DNA from: Flavobacteriaceae bacterium ASP10-09a
Lineage (GTDB): Bacteria > Bacteroidota > Bacteroidia > Flavobacteriales > Flavobacteriaceae
Direction: 5' to 3'
Assembly: GCA_000981625.1 (NCBI GenBank)
Contig: LAQA01000047.1
Coordinates: 22,442-55,412 of the forward strand
DNA: 32,971 nucleotides
This document shows positions 23,127 through 31,408 of this stretch, in pieces (position 1 is the stretch's first letter; every line of letters begins with the position of its first letter). A program made the translations under genes and the position numbers. The notes under the pieces are model-generated. The model did no database searches. It saw nothing but the letters and a program-made list of their open reading frames with translations, and had not been told where the DNA came from.

Positions 23127-24648
23127 CTAAATTTTCTATAATATGATTTGCTTTTTCTTTAATCTTCGATCTGTCTTCGGATGACATTTTGTTTAATAAA
23201 CTATACATCATCTTCATTCTAAAATTAGAAGATAATTTTTCTTTCTTTTCATCTAGAAAATTCCAATACAGTGTATTAAAGGGACATGCATCATCTTCGA
23301 ATTTTTTTGCTTTTTTGTATACGCAAGCATCACAATAATTACTCATTTTACTGATGTAACTTCCACTAGAAACATAGGGTTTTGTTGCGATTTTACCGCC
23401 ATCTGCAAACTGACTCATTCCTCGTGTGTTAGGTAATTGAACCCATTCTATTGCATCAACATAAATCCCTAAGTACCAAGCATCAATATCATCTGGATGG
23501 ATTTGTGTTAACAGCGCAAAATTACCCGTAATCATTAATCGCTGAATGTGATGTGCGTAGCCGTTTTCCAGAGAATTATTGATTGCATTTTTTAAGCAAT
23601 TCATTTTCGTTTTACCCGTCCAAAAGAAGTCTGGTAACTTGTTACTATTCTCTAAGAAGTTTTCTTTTTTATAGTCTGGCATTAGCATCCAATACATACC
23701 TCTCATGTATTCTCGCCAACCTAAAATTTGTCTTATAAAACCTTCAACTTGCGAAATATCAATGTCATCTTCTTGCTCTCTATACGTTTTTAAAACAGCC
23801 TCAATAATTTCTTTAGGTGAAATCATCTTGGTGTTCATGGCAAAAGAAATTCTACTATGAAAAAGATAGATTTTATCTGTATGCATTGCATCTTGATAAT
23901 CACCAAAATGAACCAATAGGTGTTCACAGAAATAATCTAATTGTTCTAAAGCTTGACTTCTAGAAATAGGGTATTCAAAATATGTAGGATTGATTTTTCC
24001 AATCGTTTTTATTTCGGCCTTTTCTATGTCTGCAATAATAGTTTCAACATTAGTGTCAAAACTAATTTCTTGAGGAATTAATGCTTCTCCTTTCCATTTT
24101 TTTCGATTGCTGGCATCAAAATTCCATTTGCCTCCTTCTGGCTGGTTGTCAACTACTAAGATTTGATGTTTTTTTCGCATATTACGATAAAAGTTCTCCA
24201 TCAAAAATTGTTTTTTACCTTTAAAAAAGGTTTCTAAATCTTCTCTTTCTGTGTAGAAATGTTCTGTTGAAAAAACTTCAGCTTCAATCTTTAAATTAGA
24301 AGAAAAGTTCTTTAGCTGTTCATCTAGTCTGTATTCATCGGGTGATAAGTATTCAAATTTTTCGATATTATTTTCTTTAATTAATATCGCTAAGTTTTCA
24401 ACTAAACTTTGTGTGTTTATGGTGTCATTTATATTGAAATAGACAACAGTATGGTTTGCTTTTTCTAACGTATTTACAAAATTTCTCATCGCAGCAAAAA
24501 AGCCAACAACTTTTTGAATATGATGTGTTACATAATCTGTTTCTTGCCGCATTTCAAACAAGCAATAGGTAACATTTTTATCAGTTTCTGAAAACCATGA
24601 ATGTTCACTGTTTAATTGATCCCCTAAAATTAATCGTAATTTTCTCAT
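23116..24648 (-). CDS. Iron-sulfur (6-4) photolyase-type protein (CPRP/FeS-BCP)
   Basis: This 510-residue protein begins MRKLRLILGDQLNSEHSWF, the signature of the deoxyribodipyrimidine photolyase-related family. Four cysteines are placed as C-x87-C-x2-C-x12-C (MNCLKN, then CDACVYKK...DDACPFN). This is the same spacing as the 4Fe-4S ligands I recall for Agrobacterium PhrB (C350, C438, C441, C454). That enzyme repairs (6-4) photoproducts with FAD, a lumazine antenna and an iron-sulfur cluster. GNFALLTQIHPDDIDAWYL and NTRGMSQFADGGKI are further family motifs. It starts 1 nt after the DASH gene stop and ends inside the next cryptochrome gene. Confidence 0.95.
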   Translation of the reverse strand: MRKLRLILGDQLNSEHSWFSETDKNVTYCLFEMRQETDYVTHHIQKVVGFFAAMRNFVNTLEKANHTVVYFNINDTINTQSLVENLAILIKENNIEKFEYLSPDEYRLDEQLKNFSSNLKIEAEVFSTEHFYTEREDLETFFKGKKQFLMENFYRNMRKKHQILVVDNQPEGGKWNFDASNRKKWKGEALIPQEISFDTNVETIIADIEKAEIKTIGKINPTYFEYPISRSQALEQLDYFCEHLLVHFGDYQDAMHTDKIYLFHSRISFAMNTKMISPKEIIEAVLKTYREQEDDIDISQVEGFIRQILGWREYMRGMYWMLMPDYKKENFLENSNKLPDFFWTGKTKMNCLKNAINNSLENGYAHHIQRLMITGNFALLTQIHPDDIDAWYLGIYVDAIEWVQLPNTRGMSQFADGGKIATKPYVSSGSYISKMSNYCDACVYKKAKKFEDDACPFNTLYWNFLDEKKEKLSSNFRMKMMYSLLNKMSSEDRSKIKEKANHIIENLDEY

Positions 24649-24649
24649 C

Positions 24650-25960
24650 TTAAAACAATGTTTTTTCTAACCAAATTTTTCTAAACTTATGATTTGCATC
24701 ATAACGCTCAGCTTGTAATTGAGTGTTAAATTTTCGATCTCTTGGATCATTGCCAACACCAGCGACATACATCCAATTTCCATAGTTGCTATGTACATCA
24801 TAATCGATCAACATAGATTCGAAATAAGCAGCACCAATTCTCCAATCTAATAAAAGTTCTTTCGCAAAATAAGAAGCCACATTTTGTCTTCCTCTGTTGC
24901 TCATCCAGCCTGTTTCTTTGAGTTCAATCATATTTGCATTCACAAAATTGTCTTTGGTTTCGCCGTTAATCCATGTTTCAATGTTTTCACGATCAGAATT
25001 CCAATGATAATTTTTATCTAAAATCCCACCAATTTTAAAGATTTTTGAATTGTGTTTTAAAGAAATATATTTAAAATAATCTCTCCAAATCAATTCAAAA
25101 ATCACCCAATAAGTAGATTCATTTGACTCAAATTCAGCTTCGTATCTTTTTATTTCCCAATAAATAGTTTTTGCAGATAAACTACCGTTTGCCAACCAAG
25201 GCGAAAATTTTGTACTGTAATCTATACCAACTAAGCCATTTCTTGTTTTTTTATAAAACCCTACCTTTTTACTTTCAAATAAATAATAGTTTAATCTCTT
25301 CAGTGCTTCGTTTTCTCCTCCTAAGAAAGGAAATGCAGTATTCTTGTGTACTTCAAAATTGTTAAAACCTAGTTCTGAAAGTGTAGGGACTTTTGTATTG
25401 TTTTCAATAGTATTAGATAAAGGTAGTTTTGATATTAAATTTTTATCTTTGATTGTAATATATTTTTCTAACTTCTTTCTGAATTGTGTAAAAACTTCAG
25501 GGATGTTGTTAAAGTTTTTTGAAACCGTTTCGGGGTGATATAAAAATTGATCATAATCTTCCGTAAAATTTATGGTTTCTGAAAGCGTATTTTTTGTGAG
25601 ATTGTTTGTTATAGTTTCTTCTTTCGTCCATTCTTTTTGGGTGTAAATAGAATCTATTGAAAACTCATCACATATTTCATGAATTTTATTCTCAGGGCTT
25701 TCAAAATAGGTGAGAAGCGTGACGTTTAAGTTCGCTAAATTTTGTTTTAAATTGACAATTGTTTCTATTAGAAACTTCGCTCTAAACTTTGCTGTTTTTT
25801 GGAACCCAAATTCATCAATTTTAAATAATTTTGGATCAAAACAATATACAGCAATTATTTTATCGCAATTTTTAACTGCTTTTTCAAGAGAAGCATTGTC
25901 CTCTGTTCGTAAATTATTACGAAACCATATTAAACCTGTGTTATTTTGTTTCTCCTGCAT
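24650..25960 (-). CDS. DASH-type cryptochrome
   Basis: This 436-residue protein shows the DASH features: [18 protein letters not shown] at the start, [70 protein letters not shown] and the diagnostic [20 protein letters not shown] proteins bind FAD and MTHF and repair dimers in single-stranded DNA, and some act as signals. Length matches bacterial members without C-terminal extension. The 5' end overlaps the DUF2256 gene by 31 nt, so the two are coupled. The folate antenna would need MTHF, which makes the nearby folE remnant noteworthy. Confidence 0.95.
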   Translation of the reverse strand: MQEKQNNTGLIWFRNNLRTEDNASLEKAVKNCDKIIAVYCFDPKLFKIDEFGFQKTAKFRAKFLIETIVNLKQNLANLNVTLLTYFESPENKIHEICDEFSIDSIYTQKEWTKEETITNNLTKNTLSETINFTEDYDQFLYHPETVSKNFNNIPEVFTQFRKKLEKYITIKDKNLISKLPLSNTIENNTKVPTLSELGFNNFEVHKNTAFPFLGGENEALKRLNYYLFESKKVGFYKKTRNGLVGIDYSTKFSPWLANGSLSAKTIYWEIKRYEAEFESNESTYWVIFELIWRDYFKYISLKHNSKIFKIGGILDKNYHWNSDRENIETWINGETKDNFVNANMIELKETGWMSNRGRQNVASYFAKELLLDWRIGAAYFESMLIDYDVHSNYGNWMYVAGVGNDPRDRKFNTQLQAERYDANHKFRKIWLEKTLF

Positions 25961-26070
25961 TTTTCACTACAATATTTAACGTTTTCCCAATTTTTCTCCC
26001 ATTTCTTTCTCCAAGTGAACGGGCGTTTACAAACTGGGCACTCTTTTGTTGGAAGATGTTCTTTTTTCAA
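25930..26070 (-). CDS. DUF2256 zinc-ribbon protein (not in ORF track)
   Basis: A 46-residue ORF with a TTG start (26070) lies 2 nt after the preceding stop and ends inside the DASH gene. It reads [19 protein letters not shown] then [12 protein letters not shown], the DUF2256 pattern with CxxC and CxxxC, a probable zinc site. No ATG exists in this frame after the upstream TAA, so an alternative start must be used. DUF2256 proteins are often encoded beside cryptochromes. Their function is unknown. Confidence 0.87.
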   Translation of the reverse strand: MKKEHLPTKECPVCKRPFTWRKKWEKNWENVKYCSEKCRRNKITQV

Positions 26071-26072
26071 AA

Positions 26073-27494
26073 TTACTTATTAATATTATTAATCATTCCA
26101 TTAAAAACAAACCAATGAAAAGGCATTACAGCATACCAATACATTCTACCTGCTAAGCCATGAGGTCTAAAAGTTGCTGTTTGATATAAAATTCCTTCTT
26201 CAATTTTAAATTCTAACCAAGCTTCACCGGGTAAAATCATTTCTGCATAAAGTAGGAGTTTGCCTTTTTCTTTATCTGCATAAATTACGCGCCAAAAATC
26301 TAAAGCATCACCAGCATTTAATTCTGATGGATGTCTTCTTCCTCTTCGCAAACCTGCGCCTCCAAAAAACTGATCTACAAACCCTCTAATTTTCCATAGA
26401 AAAGTTCCGTAATACCATCCAGTTTCTCCACCAATAGCCCAAACTCTATTTAAAGCTCGTTCTTTATTTTTAACTTTTCTTTTTTTGAAATCCTTAAAAC
26501 AACCATGTTTTGGTACATTAATAAATTCATGCACATAGTTTTTTAATTTTCCGCTACTGATGTAAGAATCTTTCCAACTAGAAATGATACTGTTTTGTTT
26601 TATTTTTACGAAAGCAAACTCAACAGCTTGCTTATAAGACATTGGTTGTACATCTAACATTTTATTGATGTCACTTTTAATTCCAATAACTTCTACACCC
26701 ATAGAGTTAACTAAAGTACTTGCCAGTTTATAGGAAGTAGATGTTACAAAATATAACCAGTAAGAGGATAATTTTGGTGTCATTACTGGTACAGTAAGAA
26801 TCCATCTTTTTAATTTTCTAACCTCAGAGAATTGCAATAACATTTCTTTGTAAGTCAAAACTTCTGGCCCAAATACATCAAAAGACTTGTTGTACAACTC
26901 TTTTTTGCTAATTGCGCGGTGAAGGAAGGATAAAACATCTCTAATGCCTAGAGGTTGCGTTTTTGTATCTAACCATTTTGGAGCAATCATTGCAGGTAGT
27001 TTTTCAACCAAATCTCTAATAATTTCAAACGATGAGCTTCCAGAGCCAACTATAATTCCTGCTTTAAAGGTTGTTAATGCATATTTTTCTGATGCTAACG
27101 TATTTTCTACATTTTTTCTAGACAATAAATGTTTAGAAAGTTTCGTGTCATTTGTAATTCCGCTTAAATAAATAACTTGCTTTAATGTAGTTTGTTCTGC
27201 AAAACGCTTAAAATTGAAAGCACATTTCTCTTCTAAAATATGGAATTCTTTAGCAGAATTAGACATGGAGTGAATTAAATAATAAGCAACATCAATATCT
27301 TTGGGTATATTTTTTAAACTCGTAAAATCTAAAAAGTCTGCTTCTACTAGCACAATATTTTTTCGATCTCTGAAATAACTTTTTGCTCTGCCTTTATCTC
27401 TTACAGCACAAACTACCGTGTGACCATCATTTAATAATAACGGAATTAAACGTTTACCAATATAGCCTGTTGCACCTGTTACGAGAATTTTCAT
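26073..27494 (-). CDS. NAD(P)-binding SDR-like protein with DUF2867 domain
   Basis: This 473-residue protein has an N-terminal atypical-SDR Rossmann fold ([20 protein letters not shown], then [12 protein letters not shown] near residue 70). The C-terminal DUF2867 domain ([70 protein letters not shown]) spans residues about 335-470. Proteins of this build are frequent in bacterial light clusters; the substrate is unknown. The start overlaps the flavin reductase stop by 4 nt (ATGA). No membrane anchor is certain, although the last 25 residues are hydrophobic. Confidence 0.9.
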   Translation of the reverse strand: MKILVTGATGYIGKRLIPLLLNDGHTVVCAVRDKGRAKSYFRDRKNIVLVEADFLDFTSLKNIPKDIDVAYYLIHSMSNSAKEFHILEEKCAFNFKRFAEQTTLKQVIYLSGITNDTKLSKHLLSRKNVENTLASEKYALTTFKAGIIVGSGSSSFEIIRDLVEKLPAMIAPKWLDTKTQPLGIRDVLSFLHRAISKKELYNKSFDVFGPEVLTYKEMLLQFSEVRKLKRWILTVPVMTPKLSSYWLYFVTSTSYKLASTLVNSMGVEVIGIKSDINKMLDVQPMSYKQAVEFAFVKIKQNSIISSWKDSYISSGKLKNYVHEFINVPKHGCFKDFKKRKVKNKERALNRVWAIGGETGWYYGTFLWKIRGFVDQFFGGAGLRRGRRHPSELNAGDALDFWRVIYADKEKGKLLLYAEMILPGEAWLEFKIEEGILYQTATFRPHGLAGRMYWYAVMPFHWFVFNGMINNINK

Positions 27495-28123
27495 GACATT
27501 TTATTTATATCTTTTGGACGCTGGTACGTGAGTTGTTTTTTGAATTTAGGAATAGCATAGGTGTCTAAACCATTAATAGTTGCAATGTTTCCTTTTGATA
27601 AATTGATGAGCCCATCTTCTTGAAGTAACTCATCATTTACATATAATTCTTGAATTTGAGCAACCACCAACATTACGTCATTGGAAGGTACATAAATTTC
27701 TTCTATAAATTTCATGCTCATTTGTACAGGCGCGTTTTTAACAAAAGGTGCCTTGAATTTACCTTTAAATTCAGATTCTAAATTCGTCATATCAAATTCA
27801 GAGATTGCTTCAGGGTATTTTGCTGACGTGTGGTGCGCATCTTCGATTATATCTTCCCAAATATGGTTAATAGTGAAAACACCTAATTCCTTAATATTTT
27901 TGTAAGTATCTCTTGGCACTGTTGTAGGTCTTAAAATAAAGCCTAAAGTTGGTGGACTTGATCCTAAATGAGTAACTGAACTAAAAATAGCAACATTAGG
28001 TTTGCCGTCAACAGAAATTGATCCTAATAAATTTGCAGACTTAAAACCAGAGCAACTATTTATTAAGTTAATTCTATAAATTTTATCGAGATTAAAGATA
28101 TCTTTATTATCAAAAAATTGCAT
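27491..28123 (-). CDS. Flavin reductase-family protein
   Basis: This 210-residue FMN-binding split-barrel protein has SCSGFKSANLLGSISVDGKPNVAIFSSVTHLGSSPPTLGF, the conserved FMN-contact region with N, S and T residues. RDTYKNIKELGVFTINH and AHHTSAKYPEAISEFD follow. These features fit the flavin reductase family that reduces FMN or FAD with NAD(P)H. As first gene of the cluster with three photolyase-family flavoproteins downstream, it may supply reduced flavin. The promoter lies 24 nt upstream and carries the shared GTTWAAC boxes. The next gene starts within its stop. Confidence 0.88.
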   Translation of the reverse strand: MQFFDNKDIFNLDKIYRINLINSCSGFKSANLLGSISVDGKPNVAIFSSVTHLGSSPPTLGFILRPTTVPRDTYKNIKELGVFTINHIWEDIIEDAHHTSAKYPEAISEFDMTNLESEFKGKFKAPFVKNAPVQMSMKFIEEIYVPSNDVMLVVAQIQELYVNDELLQEDGLINLSKGNIATINGLDTYAIPKFKKQLTYQRPKDINKMS

Positions 28124-28147
28124 TTATTTGTTTTTACAGTATGTAAA

Positions 28148-28189
28148 CAAAGGTACAAATTGTTCAACTTATTTAAGCCTAAGTTAAAC
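28148..28189 (-). promoter_or_regulatory. Light-cluster promoter 1 with paired GTTWAAC-type boxes
   Basis: In the coding direction GTTTAAC (28183..28189), 14 bp, GTTGAAC (28162..28168), 6 bp, then TACCTTTG (28148..28155), a perfect TAnnTTTG -7. The ATG is 24 nt further on. Spacing is identical to 21553..21594. Confidence 0.72.
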
Positions 28190-28229
28190 ATAAGATAAAG
28201 TTAAAAGTTATGGAGTTGTTTTAAATGAA

Positions 28230-28259
28230 AAAACTTCAGAAAAAAAATTCTGAAGTTTT
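28230..28259 (-). terminator. Terminator after tRNA-Pro
   Basis: The arms AAAACTTCAGAA and TTCTGAAGTTTT form a perfect 12-bp stem around an A6 loop. On the minus strand a T-run follows. It begins 3 nt past the tRNA 3' end. Confidence 0.88.
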
Positions 28260-28261
28260 AG

Positions 28262-28336
28262 TCGGGGTGGCAGGATTCGAACCTGCGACCTCCTCGTCCC
28301 AAACGAGGCGCGATGACCGGGCTACGCTACACCCCG
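28262..28336 (-). tRNA. tRNA-Pro (anticodon TGG)
   Basis: The minus strand gives acceptor CGGGGTG paired with CACCCCG, the anticodon arm CCTCG-TTTGGGA-CGAGG with anticodon TGG, and a T arm with GGTTCGAATCC. The discriminator is A and CCA is not encoded. The opposite strand gives the spurious peptide VAGFEPATSSSQTRRDDRAT in the ORF track. Confidence 0.97.
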
Positions 28337-28361
28337 AAAATGATTGCTCATTTAAGGATTG

Positions 28362-28369
28362 CAAATATA
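28362..28369 (-). promoter_or_regulatory. -7 element of tRNA-Pro
   Basis: TATATTTG on the minus strand is a perfect TAnnTTTG and lies 25 bp before the tRNA 5' end. No clear -33 box was found at the usual distance. Confidence 0.5.
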
Positions 28370-28419
28370 GAATAATATTTATATATTGTGTTGATTTTTT
28401 TAATTTAATTCACTTAATA

Positions 28420-29505
28420 ATGAGGCAGTATATTCCCTTTTTTGTGCTAGTTTTTTTGTTGTCTTTGTCTTCCAATTCTCAACGTAAAGAGTATGAACTT
28501 GTTGTGTCAGAATTAGACAATCCTTGGGGGTTTACATTCCTTCCAGATAACTCCATTTTAATTACGGAAAAAGAAGGGAAGCTCATTCGTTTTAAAAATG
28601 GAATTAAAAAAGATGTTAGTGGAGTTCCAAAAGTTTATGTTCGAGGCCAAGGTGGGTTTATGGACATTGAATTACATCCTAATTACAAAGAAAATGGTTG
28701 GATTTATTTAACGTATGCTTCTAAAGAAGGAAAAGGGAATGGAGGCAATACAACTTTAATGAGGGCAAGGTTAAAAGGTTTGGAGTTAATTGATCAAGAA
28801 GTTTTGTACAAAGCGAGCCCTAATTCAACAAAAGGACAGCATTTTGGATCTAGAATTGCTTTCGATGTCGATAATCATGTTCTTTTTAGTATTGGTGATA
28901 GAGGAAATAGAGATCAAAATCCGCAAGATATTACTAGAGATTGTGGTAAAATCTATAGATTAAATGATGATGGCTCTATTCCGAACGATAATCCATTTGT
29001 CAATATAAAGAATGCGAAAAAAGCAATTTATAGCTACGGACATAGAAACCCACAAGGAATGGAAATAAACCCATTTACCAATAAAATTTGGTCTCATGAG
29101 CACGGACCAAGAGGTGGGGATGAAATAAATATCATTCAAAAAGGCAAAAATTACGGATGGCCAAAAGCAAGTTACGGTATCAATTATAGTGGAACCAAAT
29201 TTACAAAAAACAGTTCACTTCCTGGGATGGAAAATCCCATATACTACTGGACGCCTTCGATTGCACCAAGTGGAATGGCTTTTATATCAAGCGACAGATA
29301 TGGTAAATGGAAAGGAAGTTTATTGGTAGGTTCTTTAAAATTTCAATATGTAAGCAGATGTATTTTAAAAGGAAATAAGGTTTTTAAAGAAGAAAAATTA
29401 TTGAAAGATATTGGTAGAGTTCGATCTATAGAGCAAGGTTTGGATGGGTTTATTTATGTAGGAATTGAACAATTAGGTATTGTAAGAATACTTCCTAAAG
29501 AATAA
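28420..29505 (+). CDS. PQQ-dependent sugar dehydrogenase (soluble GDH/YliI-like)
   Basis: The track ORF begins at 28225, but its first 65 codons are antisense to tRNA-Pro and its terminator. The ATG at 28420 gives 361 residues with a signal peptide (MRQYIPFFVLVFLLSLSSNS). The mature part has LDNPWGFTFLPDNSILITEK, GGFMDIELHPNYKENGWIYL, GSRIAFDVDNHVLFSIGDRG, YGHRNPQGMEINP, WSHEHGPRGGDEIN and YYWTPSIAPSGMAF. These are the motifs of the six-bladed sorbosone/glucose dehydrogenase family. The protein is exported, probably periplasmic, and oxidises aldoses with PQQ. It is the first plus-strand gene and has no obvious partner. Whether the cell makes PQQ is not visible here. Confidence 0.93.
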   Translation: MRQYIPFFVLVFLLSLSSNSQRKEYELVVSELDNPWGFTFLPDNSILITEKEGKLIRFKNGIKKDVSGVPKVYVRGQGGFMDIELHPNYKENGWIYLTYASKEGKGNGGNTTLMRARLKGLELIDQEVLYKASPNSTKGQHFGSRIAFDVDNHVLFSIGDRGNRDQNPQDITRDCGKIYRLNDDGSIPNDNPFVNIKNAKKAIYSYGHRNPQGMEINPFTNKIWSHEHGPRGGDEINIIQKGKNYGWPKASYGINYSGTKFTKNSSLPGMENPIYYWTPSIAPSGMAFISSDRYGKWKGSLLVGSLKFQYVSRCILKGNKVFKEEKLLKDIGRVRSIEQGLDGFIYVGIEQLGIVRILPKE

Positions 29506-29605
29506 TATGCCTTTCTCGGAGAGCTAATATTTAAATAATTTTATATACTTATTTTGCCATTGTTAAAACTTATAAACAATCCTATTTTATAGGCATAAAA
29601 AATAA

Positions 29606-29613
29606 TATTTTTG
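29606..29613 (+). promoter_or_regulatory. -7 element of trxB
   Basis: TATTTTTG fits TAnnTTTG and lies 26 nt before the trxB ATG. A clear -33 box was not found at the standard spacing. Confidence 0.5.
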
Positions 29614-29639
29614 CTATCCTTAATCATAGAAATAAAAAA

Positions 29640-30587
29640 ATGTCAGATACAATAGAAAAAATAAAATGTTTAATTATTGGTTCTGGTCCCGCAGGATACA
29701 CAGCAGCAATATATGCTGCAAGAGCAGACATGAGACCAGTCATGTATACAGGGATGCAAATGGGTGGCCAGTTAACAACGACAACTGAAGTTGATAATTT
29801 TCCGGGCTATGCAGAAGGAACTGATGGACCAGCAATGATGGAAGATCTAAAAAAGCAAGCAGAACGTTTTGGTACAGAAGTTCGTTTTGGATTGGTCACT
29901 AAAGTTGAATTAAGTGAAGAAGTTGGAGGAATTCATAAGGTTGTTGTAGATGAAACAAAACATATAGAAGCAGAAACAATTATTATTTCTACAGGAGCTA
30001 CTGCAAAATATTTAGGAATCGAAAGTGAGCAACGTTTAATCGGTGGTGGCGTTTCGGCTTGTGCAACTTGTGATGGTTTTTTCTATAAAGGACAAGATGT
30101 AGTGGTTGTTGGAGCAGGAGATACAGCTGCAGAAGAAGCTACTTACTTAGCAAATATTTGTAAAAAAGTTACAATTTTAGTGCGTAAAGATTTTATGAGA
30201 GCTTCGAAAGCGATGCAACATCGAGTTGAAAAAACAGCAAATATTGAAGTTTTATACAATACTGAGGTTGATGAGGTTTTAGGTTCTAATGTGGTTGAAG
30301 GAGTAAGAGCAATCAACAATCAAACAAAAGAAACACATACTATAGATGTAACAGGTCTTTTTATTGCTATTGGACATACACCAAACTCAGATTTATTTAA
30401 AGGTGTTTTAGAAATGGATGAAACCGGTTATTTAATTACTAAAGGAAAAACTACAAAAACAAATTTACCAGGAGTTTTTGCTGCTGGAGACATACAAGAT
30501 AAAGAATATAGACAAGCCGTAACTGCTGCCGGAACAGGTTGTATGGCTGCTTTAGATGCAGAACGTTATTTAGGAGCTTTAGAGTAA
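29640..30587 (+). CDS. trxB: Thioredoxin reductase
   Basis: This 315-residue protein is a standard low-molecular-weight thioredoxin reductase. The FAD motif is LIIGSGPAGYTAAIYAARA at residue 11. GQLTTTTEVDNFPGY follows, and the redox-active pair is CATC near residue 137. The NADPH motif is VVVVGAGDTAAEEATYL, and GVFAAGDIQDKEYRQAVTAA is the second FAD motif. It reduces thioredoxin with NADPH in the cytoplasm, and would power the Cys-type glutathione peroxidase encoded in the light cluster. It is monocistronic, with its own promoter and terminator. Confidence 0.98.
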   Translation: MSDTIEKIKCLIIGSGPAGYTAAIYAARADMRPVMYTGMQMGGQLTTTTEVDNFPGYAEGTDGPAMMEDLKKQAERFGTEVRFGLVTKVELSEEVGGIHKVVVDETKHIEAETIIISTGATAKYLGIESEQRLIGGGVSACATCDGFFYKGQDVVVVGAGDTAAEEATYLANICKKVTILVRKDFMRASKAMQHRVEKTANIEVLYNTEVDEVLGSNVVEGVRAINNQTKETHTIDVTGLFIAIGHTPNSDLFKGVLEMDETGYLITKGKTTKTNLPGVFAAGDIQDKEYRQAVTAAGTGCMAALDAERYLGALE

Positions 30588-30604
30588 AACGTCTACTATC
30601 TTAA

Positions 30605-30646
30605 CAAAAAAAAAGAGATTACATTTAATGTGATCTCTTTTTTTTG
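30605..30646 (+). terminator. Terminator of trxB
   Basis: AGAGATTACAT and ATGTGATCTCT pair (one T-G) around TTA and are extended by A-run/T-run on both sides. It lies about 20 bp past the trxB stop and may serve both directions. Confidence 0.88.
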
Positions 30647-30649
30647 TTT

Positions 30650-30775
30650 GTTATTCCTGCGGATGAAGGAATCTTTAAAATATTCTATTTTTAATAGTAG
30701 TAGAAGTCTTCTTGAAATTAAGTGAAAAATCAAGAGATTCCTCGTCGTTTCTTTTATTAGAATGACATTTGGAAT
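30650..30775. repeat. Possible dispersed intergenic repeat
   Basis: The stretch contains ATTCCTGCGGATGAAGGAAT, then GAGATTCCTCGTCG and GAATGACATTTGGAATGA. I recall very similar ATTCC.../...GGAATGACA segments between genes in many flavobacterial genomes. Only one copy is in the window, so its repeat nature cannot be shown here. It is not coding in any frame I read. Confidence 0.4.
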
Positions 30776-30784
30776 GATAATGGT

Positions 30785-31231
30785 TTAAACAACCACAGAA
30801 GCTTTCATTGATTTTCTGTAAGTAAAAGAATTAAAAATATTTCTTTTACCAAAATTATTCATAGATTTTGCATTTACAAACTTTCCAAAAAGTATTTTAC
30901 TAACACCAAAGTACTCGTACTTATTTCCGTCTGTAAAAGTAACTTCTAGCAACATACTTTTGTGATGCCAATCCGCAACCTGAAATTCTGTAATTGTTGT
31001 TTTGTAAGCATCTAAATTAGCTTCCTTTGTTTCGGGAGCAATGCTTACCAAGAAATGATATCCATCTATAATTTGAGTACTTACTGTTTCTGCTTCCTCT
31101 TTTTTAACTTCGTCTTGAAATTTATCTGGATGCCATTCTTTAACCAAGCCTCTGTAAGAAGTTTTTAATTCTTTTAAATTAATAGGGCCTTCTATTTTAA
31201 ATAATTTCTTGTATTCTTTTATACGCTTCAT
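30785..31231 (-). CDS. J-domain protein with KTSC-like C-terminus
   Basis: This 148-residue protein has an N-terminal J-domain at residues about 5-65, with the DnaK-activating WHPDKF motif preceded by ELKTSYRGLVKE. The C-terminal part (VADWHHKSMLLEVTFTDGNKYEYFGVSKILFGKFVNAKSMNNFGKR compressed around EYFGV..F..F..AKS) resembles the small KTSC fold. This combination is a known flavobacterial domain layout. It would recruit DnaK to an unknown client. It stands alone, convergent with trxB, and a -7 element lies 22 nt upstream of its ATG. Confidence 0.87.
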   Translation of the reverse strand: MKRIKEYKKLFKIEGPINLKELKTSYRGLVKEWHPDKFQDEVKKEEAETVSTQIIDGYHFLVSIAPETKEANLDAYKTTITEFQVADWHHKSMLLEVTFTDGNKYEYFGVSKILFGKFVNAKSMNNFGKRNIFNSFTYRKSMKASVVV

Positions 31232-31253
31232 TTCAGTGTTTTCAAATTGCGTG

Positions 31254-31261
31254 CAAAAGTA
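31254..31261 (-). promoter_or_regulatory. -7 element of the J-domain gene
   Basis: TACTTTTG on the minus strand fits TAnnTTTG and lies 22 nt before the ATG. The remaining 150 bp up to the M28 gene shows no other recognisable feature. Confidence 0.45.
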
Positions 31262-31408
31262 GTCTTATTTATTTGATTAAATAAGGATGTGTCTAAATTT
31301 AGTTAAAGTATTTTTTAGTTTGGCTATCAGTCTCTTACACTTAAAAGGAAAGCTGAGTTTTCTAAAGAATTATAATAGGAAGATTACAGGTGTAAAATTT
31401 CTTTTTTA

